Below are positions 53,476 through 63,402 of a stretch of 64,000 nucleotides of DNA, piece after piece (position 1 is the first letter of the stretch; each line of letters opens with the position of its first letter). Below the pieces are notes generated by a model. The model was not told the origin of the DNA. It saw only the letters and a program-made list of their open reading frames with translations, and did no database searches. The translations under genes and the position numbers were made by a program. The stretch is from Fistulifera solaris. Lineage: Eukaryota; Bacillariophyta; Bacillariophyceae; Naviculales; Stauroneidaceae. Location of the stretch: positions 372,001 to 436,000 of the forward strand of contig AP026155.1 in the NCBI GenBank assembly GCA_030295235.1, given 5' to 3'.

Positions 53476-54000
53476 ATGAATTTTTACGATCGTCTTCGGA
53501 GAGGAAATGAACGAGAGGCACATGAGCGCGACAACCTTGAACTGGCGCAGCCAACAGGAGAGCGCACGGCAGCGCCTGATTACGGCGACGAAAATGATGA
53601 GCCCGAAGAATATTCAAATCAAATGCTTCCTTCTAATTATATGATGCCACCAGACGAGAATGTGCCAAGAGAAGAATATCCGACACGGGGAATCGGCGCG
53701 TTCCCTCCGCCCCTCGCCGAAGACCCTACTGTGCAAGGTGGTAATTTGAGTGACGCGCAAAATGGGCAAGATAGAACCAATCACGTTGACCCTTCCTCCG
53801 TGGGTATGTCGCAGGGTGCCTATGATCAGACTTTAACGCGAAGCAGACGATCGGCTGCGAGCACTTACCGACGGAGAGAGTTGCTTCGCCGAGAAGAGGA
53901 ACGCAAATTCAAGAGGACGATATGTCTTGTCATTGCTGCAGTTGTTGCTTGGTGTATATTGGCGGCAGTAGTGGGAGGAATTGTTGGTACACTGCTTTGA
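53476..54000 (+). CDS. Tail-anchored membrane protein, function unknown
   Basis: 174 aa, ATG at 53476 (MNFYDRLRRGNEREAHERDN). The first 140 residues are hydrophilic and probably disordered, rich in Glu, Asn, Pro. A basic-acidic stretch (STYRRRELLRREEERKFKR) precedes one C-terminal helix (TICLVIAAVVAWCILAAVVGGIVGTLL) that ends the protein, a tail-anchor topology with the bulk in the cytosol. The Gly-x-x-x-Gly-like packing in the helix could support dimerisation. I do not recognise a family. Confidence 0.6.
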   Translation: MNFYDRLRRGNEREAHERDNLELAQPTGERTAAPDYGDENDEPEEYSNQMLPSNYMMPPDENVPREEYPTRGIGAFPPPLAEDPTVQGGNLSDAQNGQDRTNHVDPSSVGMSQGAYDQTLTRSRRSAASTYRRRELLRREEERKFKRTICLVIAAVVAWCILAAVVGGIVGTLL

Positions 54001-54276
54001 TACATGATGGACGATAGCTTAACAACCGCTCGAAATTCTTATACTCCACTTTCGCTGACCTTGCCACACCTCCTCTGAACACGATCCGTTAAGTCGTTGA
54101 GTAAAACGAGGAAAGGATTCTCATTTCTCTGCACAATTTTGTAAATGTTTAATTAGTATATCAAGTTGGCATTGCGTGCCAATGATGCATGAAGATGCTA
54201 CAGACCTGTATCCACTTCTCCGCCGTCCACGAAACCCCAAGGAAGTAAAAAATTTAGTGTCGAAACCTTAATGAAG

Positions 54277-57200
54277 TTATGAGCTTGAAACGTTGTTAGG
54301 AGAACTTTGATCGTCCAAGACATTTTGTTCCACGGCAACGTCTCTAGAGAAGTAACCAACAACTGCAGCAGGGGGACTGACAAGACCTGCTGTCGCCTCA
54401 AGGATATCCACGGTAGTATTGGCAGCTTCGTCAACCATTCCAGTTGCAGCACCTGCTAGACCCACCAAACCAATCGCCACACCTTCACCAGTAGTTTTTA
54501 AATGATGGACATCATCACCGAAACGCTCGACCACGCCCTTGGCCTCTTCCTTGTCGTGTATTTTTTTGCAGCGCAAGTGCTTCTATCGATTGACTCATTC
54601 GAACCGCCCTCATAATTCGGTACTTCCTCAACCACGGCATGAGATATTGAACGAAGACTTGACGCCAAACGGTACCAGCATCATTCACAAACTTGCTTTG
54701 GTGTCTAAATTTCATCAGGTACAGTTGGGACAAGCGCTCAATAAATGGATGTCTGTGAGCTTCATGAACTAATAGATCCTTGATGAAGTTTGTCGGGACA
54801 TAGTCGAATGCGTATCCGTATAATGAGACATCTTCACTCAGAAAGGGGACGTCAATCCTGCCCACCCAAAAAACAGCTGCGAAAAGGAACTGAGAGATTC
54901 GTCCAATGAGCACGCCCGAACCAAGCCCAATGAACCATGTCTCCAAAGCGAGTGTGGTGATGTTGGACGTTCTCGGTTTCGTCCTATAGAACGCTCTGTA
55001 GAAGTTTTGTCGACAAGTGTTGGTCAGAAGCATTTTCATCGAAATTGTTATAGTCAGCCCAATTGCAAACGCAAGAACCTTTATCATGAACGCACTAGAA
55101 AAGTCCCAAATAAAGAGGAAGGCAAATAAACCCACTGTGTATTGCCAGTGCAGATGCAGGTGAGAATAGTGGGCCTCGCTGGGAAAGATACAACGTATAG
55201 ATTTTAGACCCACCAATGAGGAAGACCAAAATACCAGCTCCGATGAGACCATAGACGGCGTTCCCGATGTTCATGCAAGCCTGACAGAGACTCTTTATTA
55301 GTATTCAATATAAATATCATAACTCCACTAAGATGCGTACCGTGTCCGCACTTCTACGATATTTCGTGAAATAGCGAGAGCCAAGCGAGGGAATCAAACC
55401 ACAGCGGTACTGCAACAATGTGGCTGTCGAGCTAAAGGGGATTTAGGAAAGCTGAATTTAAGCCAGTCACATGTTAAATCGCATTACCTTGGAATGTACA
55501 AAACAACTAAAAGCACCATAGTAAAAGTGGCTGCGATTGATGCTGGATAAAGAGCAAGCTCGACCCCTTTTCGAGTCGGGACCAGCCTGGCAACAACCGT
55601 TAGCAATTCAAAAACGTCTCATCAATTCGCTGCATCACACAACTTACTGCCGAGCCCAAGTAGGTAAATCTTCCGTCAATGAGTCTTGAGCTTCCCCTGC
55701 TAAAACGGATGCAACTCCAGTTATCGAGAAGAAAATCAGTGACAAAATGATAGTGAAGCCAACTTGCGCCGTCTGGAAAACAATCATACGCGTTGGAAGC
55801 CAAATGCCTTCTTTCTCGAACAGTGCTCCTGTCTGGAAAAGTTCCCAAGTCCACATAAATCCTCCCGCTCTTTCCGATTCATTTCCACGAAAAACGAAGT
55901 TAAGCATTGTTTCATCGGAAGAAGTTCCATTCCTTGCTGAGGAGCGAGAGTCACTGAGACTCTGTTTCTTTGGTTCAGAATCCACGTGCAAGACACAGGC
56001 GTTCATGAGCATCGCATTAATCTTTCGAGTAGCAGCTTTTTTGATCCGGCATTCTCCAACGGTGTTCGAAGGTATAAACAGCGATTGTCCAATACCCTTA
56101 ACGAGATGAGCAAAAGACAAATCAAGTAGTAGGTTGCAAGAACGATGCCAGCTCCAAGGGTAATGTACAGATAAAAAATAAAATAGGCTTGGTTGACACG
56201 TTGTTCAGCATCGTCATACGGCTTTTCAGTGTCTGCACGGTACCGCTGAACACCAAAGTAGGGGGGTCTATACCAAACTAGCTTGAGACAATGAAAGGTA
56301 CGTCAAAACGCAGCATACACGGCCTCACTTACACAGAGTAGAGGAGGGTCACAAAAGAGCGATCGCATATTGTTTTGGCCCTTGCGAGTTTGGATTGTTC
56401 CCGAGACTTAAAGGTACAATCGTAACCACACCAAAGGCACCGAGAAAAATGGCCACCATGAACCTGTGGTTTGCAAGTGAGCTTTTCAACTTGAACGATC
56501 GCGCCGCACTACAACGTTACCTACCAATTCCATAACTGCGCCTTTAAAAGACAAGTAAATTCCTCCTTGCTTTCCGTTTCAAGGCAGGAGGCAGCGACGC
56601 GCGACTGATAAATTGACGCGTACGTGACAGATGTCATGAGGTAGAAGAACCAAATTAAACACACGCAAATGACCGAAGAATGTGTGTCCACCACCAAATC
56701 AACAATTGAATGATCTACAGAGTTCATACTAGTGAACACTCCTTCTTTCGGGATTTCTGTGTCCGCTACAGGGTCATTTCGTTTCTCTTTCCGACACTTT
56801 TCGTTGACAATCGACCGCTCTTCCCCAAACACGTCAAAGAATATAGTCGACAGACGATCTTCACTACCCACTTCCCACGCGTCCAAATCGTAGGTTAGAG
56901 CATTCACAAAAGACTCGATACCAAGTCGACCGGAACTTGACATGGCTACTTCTACCATTTCTCGTTTCAAAGCGTCATCACCGGCCCGTTCGAATTCGCC
57001 GCATTCCATTAAAATCGCTTCCACAAGATCGACATCTAGAAGGGGACCCTCCTCTTGATCCGAAAAGTCAACATCTTTCATCATTATGCGAAAAACGTCT
57101 TGGAGTATCGTGCGCGGCTGGGGAAGAAGTGAGGCTGCCAGTTCCGCTTGCCGTGCCTCTTTCATGACTCGCCTTTTGTGTCGCCATTTTCGATACCAGC

Positions 57201-57732
57201 CCGTTGGTTCCTCGTCTTGTTTTTCTTCGTTGTTTTCTTCTTTCATGATTGAGTTGTAATCATTCTCTTTCGCGATCTTGGCCGCTCTCGCCAGTACCGG
57301 AATCAAAAGAAGTGCCGTGATTTGCACCAAATCCAAGTATTCTTCCGGGGAGCACAACTCTTCATCGATATGCTTCTGACTCTCTTCCAGTCTACTATGA
57401 ACATTATCTGATGGCTTTTTCATTAACGAAGATGTTGTCACTTGACTCATGTGCACGACTTTTTGAATCATTTTCTGCCCCGCGCTGTAGGCTTTTTCTT
57501 GAAGCTGCAATTCTTCTTGCGACAACCCTCCACCCAGAGATCGGACGATTTCAATGCATTCTTTATGGGATAACATGAGTCCGTACCGACTAGTGAGTAA
57601 GGCTTGCACATCTCGGGAACTGATGGAGCCATTCGGTCGATCCGGAAAGCAGGTTTGGTGCAGTGCGGCAATGTATTCGAGTTCCTTCACGTCGGCGCCA
57701 GCACCGATCGAACGCAAGAACTCGACGCCCAT
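54277..57732 (-). CDS. STRA6-like multi-pass membrane protein with N-terminal EF-hand-like extension
   Basis: Six exons: 57732-56525, 56463-56333, 56277-55648, 55586-55488, 55431-55341 and 55280-54277. Corrected length about 1,053 aa. The first 300 residues are soluble and acidic/charged, with EF-hand-like helix-loop pairs (FSDQEEGPLLDVDLVEAIL, MSSSGRLGIESFVNALTYD). Many membrane helices follow. Landmarks are GGFMWTWELFQTGALFEKEG, ACMNIGNAVYGLIGAG, HEAHRHPFIERLSQLYLMKF and VWRQVFVQYLMPWLRKYRIM; the last two resemble STRA6, the retinol-binding-protein receptor family. Five single-base breaks are needed: 54561-54567, 55228-55231 and 56275-56277 (one fewer), 56124-56125 and 56373-56376 (one more). 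All phases then agree. The STRA6 link is from remembered pattern, so moderate confidence; it may instead be a diatom-specific membrane family. Confidence 0.55.
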
Positions 57733-58107
57733 TTTGTATTATAGGCAAGCTTTCATTCTCTGCTGGGATAATTACAAGTGTTTGTTCTACTATGAACGCT
57801 GGTCAGGCGAAGAAATCTTTGTTTCAAAGAATAACAACGCGTCGCAGAAAGAACACGGAGAAACGTTTCAACGAGAAGCTCAAAACAAGGTGTGACGAGG
57901 CACTGTCACAATGGTTTAGAAGTATAGCTCTCTCTCGAGACACTTGAGGAGGAGGCTAACCCCGTGAGAATGAGGTCAAAAAAGTTGTGACGGTAAACCA
58001 ACTCTAGATTGTTGATCGATTCTTTCCCTAGACACTATAAAACAGGAGAAAAGATGCACCGACGGGTAATAGCAATAGCTAGAGCCAACGAAATATATTT
58101 GCAGCAA
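57733..58107. other. Intergenic between two minus-strand genes
   Basis: 375 bp upstream of the STRA6-like gene and downstream of the next minus-strand gene. Nothing recognised. Confidence 0.4.
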
Positions 58108-59030
58108 TCAAAAAATAAACTGCCGTCTCACTTTGACTTCCGCTGCCAGGCCTCGTATCGACGTGCCCTCCAGCGGCAATCGGATATCGGTGATCCACTT
58201 GCCCCCACCAGTACTCTGATCCGTCCAGTTGATATCGATCGAGTGGGACGGATCGACTTTGGTATGCAACATAGCCCCGTTGTTCCACTTGACGCTCCAC
58301 TGATACAATACTCGGGCGTCTTTGAGGTGAATTTCGGGAGCAATCACGTTACTATCGCTCAGCGCATAGACCATGGAAAGAGTGGGATCTTTCGCACGAA
58401 GATTTAAAATGGTTTTCGTTCGACCCGCGCCTCCCGTAACGGCTTCAATGGTGCAAGTCACTTTGTCTGTGAGCAGCGTCTGCCGGAAGTCCACAGATGG
58501 ACTTAATCGGAGGGTACTCAGACTAGCAAAGGGGAGATAAAAGAGCGCACTGGCGTTGATGGATTCCACCAGTCTCCGACGTTGATTGCTTAGTTTGCTG
58601 AAGATATAAGAAGGGCCTCGAGTAAATTGCAACAAAATATCTTTTTGACCTGATCGAAGATCAAATACCGGTTGAATTTCAAGTTGATTGATTGGACCCA
58701 ACGAAAATTTCCCTTTACATCCACAAGACTCGGTAGTCGCTTTAGATCATTGTAATTGTAGCCGATCCCCGCGTCGATGGATTTGAGTGAAGGCATCAGT
58801 ACTGGGATGGGTGCAACTTTACTGCGAATATTGAAGAAAGCATTGGGCTGCAAAGACGAAATATCGAACCATGATCTGGAGTGTCCGTCGTGGTACAAGG
58901 AATGCGCCGAAAGAACGCCCTCATGCGACGGATCTTTAACGGTGACGGTCACCGCGGAATTGACTTCGAAGCGAGCACCATGAATCGTTTCAAAGAACAG
59001 CAAGCCAGATAACAATATGGTGAAGAGCAT
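58108..59030 (-). CDS. Membrane-anchored beta-rich protein, function unknown (frame break)
   Basis: About 307 aa, starting at ATG 59030, the first in frame. The N-terminus MLFTILLSGLLFFETIHGA looks like a signal peptide or anchor. The rest is rich in alternating hydrophobic/polar stretches (FEVNSAVTVTVKDPS, QLEIQPVFDLRSGQ, VTCTIEAVTGGAG, LYQWSVKWNNGAMLH, KWITDIRLPLEG), which suggests beta strands, possibly a beta-barrel or jelly-roll. The frame breaks near 58704-58710 (adjacent A4 and T3 runs on plus); one more base gives GKFSLGPINQLEIQP and an exact codon count. A chloroplast or secretory location is possible. No family recognised. Confidence 0.55.
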
Positions 59031-59224
59031 TACTGAACTCAGAAAGAACACCAAAGACAGTTATTATGAGCGATTCGGCATGAATTGGATCATAAACATC
59101 ATGGCGGTGCAGGTCGAGTTCGTCAACAGCACTTTCTCTTCTCACCAGATTTTTGACATTCGCGACTCATTCAAATGAGAGATAAACTCTATCCTTATTC
59201 ATCTTTAGTTTACGGAATCGAACT

Positions 59225-59572
59225 GTGACCGCATCACGCACCATACCATACCAAGCAGACCGGCAACGTCTGTTATTGGATCTTGAAGTGACCTTGCGAA
59301 CCATTGAAAAAGGTGTACGTCATTATTTAGGTCGATCGTGTGAGTATTTTCTGTTGCCATCGTCAACTGATATAAAGAGCCCCTATCAAAGATTATCCAT
59401 CGCTAAACTCATAGCGGCGGAAAATTCGAATTTGAAATTACTTAGCAGCAGAGTTCTATCGAGACCTAAGTGGGAACAAGTTTCCGTTGAACGATTCGTA
59501 CTTGAAGCTATCAGAATTGATTTTCCAGAGTCGGTTCGAGTTCGATTATTTAGAAACGCCGAGGAGAAGTAG
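59225..59572 (+). CDS. Possible 3' exon of an unknown gene
   Basis: A 115-codon open frame without any internal ATG; it opens on GTG at 59225. An acceptor-like TCATCTTTAG at 59201-59210 could supply a spliced start, with ATG codons at 59081 and 59102 as candidates, but I could not find a donor that fits cleanly. The peptide has normal composition (LLLDLEVTLRTIEKGVRHYL, WEQVSVERFVLEAIRIDFP), looks helical and is not low-complexity. Function unknown. It could be chance. Confidence 0.3.
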   Translation: MTASRTIPYQADRQRLLLDLEVTLRTIEKGVRHYLGRSCEYFLLPSSTDIKSPYQRLSIAKLIAAENSNLKLLSSRVLSRPKWEQVSVERFVLEAIRIDFPESVRVRLFRNAEEK

Positions 59573-59843
59573 ATTCCGATTAGGAGAACTTTCCGTTCGA
59601 AATCCATTCCGGAAGCCGGTCACTATACTCTCAAGCTGTAGTGGACAAACGTCATCGCTAGATTGTGTAGACGGGATACGGGGATGGCCGGTGCGTTGGC
59701 TGTTTGTTAGCGCGGAGTAGGAATTTGGGAGCCAAACACGCCATTCCCAAGTCTGCTCTGGTTGACCACACAAATTCGAAAAAATTGTCCAATTGCACAT
59801 TTCGCAAACGTCTCTTCTACTTCTCTACCAAACAAGAATAATC

Positions 59844-60056
59844 ATGAACAAGGTCTTCATTCTATCTTTGTTGCTGGCTGTTGTTGCCGCACAAGACGAG
59901 GCATCTGATATGCCAAGCGACATGCCTTCGGACATGGGCAGTGTTGAAGGCCCGGCTGGCACCCCGGTTGGTGAACCAACTGGAGACTCCTCGGCCTTTG
60001 CCGCCCGTGCTATCGTCGGTGCTGCCATTGTCGCTGTTGGATCCATGTTCCTGTAA
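59844..60056 (+). CDS. Small secreted protein, probable GPI-anchor type
   Basis: 70 aa, ATG at 59844. The signal peptide MNKVFILSLLLAVVAAQ would be cleaved after AAQ or AVVAA. The mature peptide begins with a Met-Pro-Ser-Asp repeat (DMPSDMPSDMGSVEG) and Pro/Thr/Gly-rich sequence, then a small-residue region (GDSSAFAA) and a terminal hydrophobic stretch (AIVGAAIVAVGSMFL) with no charged tail. That layout (signal peptide, short Ser/Pro mature part, terminal hydrophobic segment) is the GPI-anchored arabinogalactan-peptide pattern. After processing only about 25-30 residues would remain at the cell surface. No known family. Confidence 0.6.
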   Translation: MNKVFILSLLLAVVAAQDEASDMPSDMPSDMGSVEGPAGTPVGEPTGDSSAFAARAIVGAAIVAVGSMFL

Positions 60057-60914
60057 ACGGATGCAATATCCGGACCATTCCCGTCCTTTTGAGTGTCATT
60101 GTGGGAAATCAGAGATTGTCGGCCAAAGCCTTTTTATAAGCTGAAGTCCACGAATAAGTAGATTTGAGTAAAATGCATTTGAACAAATTGACTATCTGTT
60201 AGTATCATTCTTTGCTCGTTTGACATGAAAAGCTTCATAAACTCCACAGACCGCTGCTTCACACCGATGGCCGTCATGGCCACGACCTACTCATTCGTCT
60301 CATCGATTTCCTGGAGATCGTGTGAATTGTCCGTTGGCGATGAGCAGAATTTTTTGAAGTGTAGGCTACCTTACCTGTACACTCTGTGTTACAGACTCAA
60401 AGGTATGAGAGAACGTTTGCGCTTGCGTTTGCGCGCTCTCATCCCACATCGAGAGGGCGTGCGTGCAAAAGTAGGACGGTGCGGGAAATTGTGTACTTTC
60501 GCGTAGGCCCCCGTGGAGAAATGTACCAAGCAGAGGTGCGTTCCCGTGTCTCCCTGATTTTTTTTGAATGCTTGGGCTGATCATTTGACCTGGCGCGATA
60601 CCAGTACCGGTATCTACATCGGTTCTATCTTCAGTCTTCAGTTGGAAAAATGTCCTTCAACTACGTTCTACAACCACACGCCGGCAGGGTAGGACAGTGT
60701 ACTTGAACTCCACACCCTCACGAGCGGGCCGGAAATATTTGAATTCTCCCTCCAACACCCCGACACGAAAACGAAATACCATCCGCAATGCTCACAACTT
60801 TAGTGATGGTTGTGCTCCAGAGAAAAGCAGGGTCCTTCCTTTTCTCATGCATGAAACATAGTATCTTCTTTATTCACTACGATATTGCATCAATTACTGA
60901 ACTCCCTTTGAAAA
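60057..60914. other. Intergenic with TACCGGTA
   Basis: 858 bp upstream of the TWINKLE gene. TACCGGTA lies at 60605-60612. A 93-codon ATG frame at 60225 has no family features. GCGTTTGCGCTTGCGTTTGCGCGC, a short GTTTGCGC repeat, is near 60413-60436. Confidence 0.4.
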
Positions 60915-63329
60915 ATGATTCGAATATCGCTATTGCTACGAAACAAACGAGCCATCACTAGAGCGATTGGTGCTCTTCAGTCAAATTACTCTCCTTCTCA
61001 GCAACCAAATTCTGTAACAAAGTCTACCGCTTCTTTCCCTGTACACTCATATACACCTCATTACTTACTCTCTTGTCGTCACAAGAGCGTCTTTGTCTCG
61101 AAACATAATCAGTCTCTAAATGTCACTGCTGAAGACATTATCAATCAAGTCAAATGGAATGTAGAGTCATCTCCGAAGTACCGAACGACAAACCATCATG
61201 TAATTTTCGAAGAGTGCCCATTTTGCACCAAACCAACGAAAGGAAAAGCTGAAAACACATTCAAATTGTACATACAGCTCGGAGGCGGCGCTTATTTCTG
61301 TCATCGATGCGGTCAAGGAGGGTCCTGGTTTGATTTCAAGGCAAAAACTTCGAAGGATCCACAAGTCGTAAAAAGTGCCAGCCAAACCATATATAGTCCC
61401 AAAATGCACGCATCTCAGCCACTTCCCATGCCATCATCACGACTGCAAGCTCTGTACAATAGCCAGCTTCTCGACCAACCGGACAATGCTGTTTTGCAGT
61501 ACCTGACCGAAACGCGGGGATTGACCGTTAAGACTTTACGAAAGTACGGAATCGGCCGAGCGAAGTACTCCTTCAACAACGACGGCGCTTGGGAACCCGT
61601 CGAGTGCGTGACGTTTCCTTGGATCATGAAAGCATCGGATGTATCCTTTCAGGAGGAACTACGCGGCGTCAAACATCCTGTTGAAGATCCCAGTTCGTTT
61701 TTGACGCGTCGCATTAAAGTCAGAGCCTTGGAGAACAAAGCGTGGCAGCGCTTGGATCCTGCGGGCGGCGGATGGGGTTTCTTTGGGTATCACACCCTGG
61801 ATGGAGCGGACAAAAGTCAACCGATTGTTGTGACGGAAGGAGAATACGATGCCATGGCTGTCTGGCAAGCCACCGGGATTCCTTCGGTAAGTTTACCGAA
61901 CGGATGCCGGTCTCTGCCCGTGGAAGTGCTTCCCCTGTTAGAAGATTATGAAAAGATATATCTATGGATGGACAACGATGGACCGGGACAAGAAGGTGCC
62001 CGTGTTTTCTCACAAAAGATCGGCCTCGGAAGGTGTTTCATGGTGCAGCCTACTCTGGAAAACACGGGTTGCCTCGAGTTCGCGGATCTACCAAAGGATG
62101 CGAACGATGCACTCTTGCAAGGCCATGACTTGAAACGCATCATCATGGAAGCGAAACCAGTTCCTCATGAACAGGTTCTATCATTCAGCGATTTGCAAGA
62201 CAGCGTGCTGCATGAAATACTGCATCCAGAAAAGTACGAAGGAACCAAGTTACCCAGCTTGCCGAAATTCTCTGCGGTCGTGAAAGGTCTAAGAAGAGGT
62301 ACGGATTTCTACTGGTGCTTTCAATATCAGGTGCTTCTGTTTGTTGCTTACAAATCGCCTTTTGTTTTCGTCTTGTTACAGGAGAACTCACCGTCGTGAC
62401 AGGACCCACGGGATCCGGGAAAACGACTTTCCTAGGTACGTGTTATCGATTTCTCGCTTTCTTCTCATCGTAAACATTGAGCTTCACTCTCACTATCTGC
62501 ATGACAGGTCAAATGTCGCTAGACTTGGCCGAACAAGGCGTGAACGTTCTTTGGGGTAGTTTTGAAGTGCGCAACACAAGACTCATTCACAAGTTGCTGC
62601 AACAGTTCGCCCGACAGCCCTTACCGAAAGGCGACCCTTCCTCCGCGGATAAGCTGAAAGATATAGCCAAGCGCTTCGGGGAGCTACCGTTGCACTTTCT
62701 CAAGTTCCATGGAGCTTCCGAGCTGGAAGAAGTGCTGGATGCCATGGAATATGCTGTTTACGTCCATGACTGCGAACATATTGGTAAGTTTCAGAGAGTT
62801 TCGGTCTTGCCTCCTCTGTCACTTCCCACTCACACAACACGCACTACTACATATTTGGGTAGTCCTGGACAATCTCCAATTCATGATTTCACGCCAAAAC
62901 CTCGCAACGCGTAGCGGGAACTCCAATTTCGACAAATTTGATGCCCAAGACATTGCTATTGAGAAGTTTCGCAAATTCGCCACTGAACGAAATGTTCACC
63001 TGTCGTTGGTGGTCCACCCTCGCAAGGAAGACGAGTCGTCCCGTCTCGGCATTTCTTCTATCTACGGCAGCGCGAAAGCGACACAGGAGGCCGACAATGT
63101 ACTGATATTACAAAAAGACAATCAAAAAAAGTATCTCGATGTACGAAAGAATCGCTTTTCCGGTGATTTGGGCGCCACCGAAATCTTTTTCGATCGCGCC
63201 ACGAACCGTTACACGGAAGCACCCACAAATCATGTCGTAACACCCCAAATCATTAACAAAGCTCCTAAAGCATCGATCGAAGATCACTGGGGCAAATATT
63301 TCTCGTCACAACTCACAGAAAACAGATGA
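60915..63329 (+). CDS. TWNK: TWINKLE-type organellar primase-helicase
   Basis: Four exons, 60915-62298, 62382-62435, 62508-62783 and 62863-63329, encode 726 aa with no frame break; introns are 72-83 nt. The N-terminus MIRISLLLRNKRAITRAIG is an Arg-rich amphipathic mitochondrial-type presequence. Residues 100-150 form the primase zinc finger (CPFC...FCHRCGQGGSWFDF). The TOPRIM domain follows, with VVTEGEYDAMAVWQA (Glu) and LWMDNDGPGQEGARV (Asp-x-Asp). The helicase core has Walker A GPTGSGKTTFLG (across the 54-nt exon), VLDNLQFM as Walker B and SLVVHPRKEDESSRL. Retaining the zinc finger cysteines and TOPRIM acids suggests both primase and helicase activity, as in plants and unlike animals. Dual plastid targeting is possible but not visible. 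Confidence 0.92.
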
Positions 63330-63402
63330 ATCAACAGAACGCAGGCTTGTTCTATTCATAAAATCTTTAGATTCTCTTTTGCAATGTGCCAGCTTACTAT
63401 CA

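Noticed and set aside
55172-55206. Possible 35-nt intron in the STRA6-like gene
   Set aside because: Shorter than any other intron here and its phases do not match; a one-base change at 55228-55231 makes the whole last exon a multiple of three.
60225-60506. 93-codon ATG frame upstream of TWINKLE
   Set aside because: Contains a low-complexity Arg/Leu stretch from the GTTTGCGC repeat and no recognisable domain.
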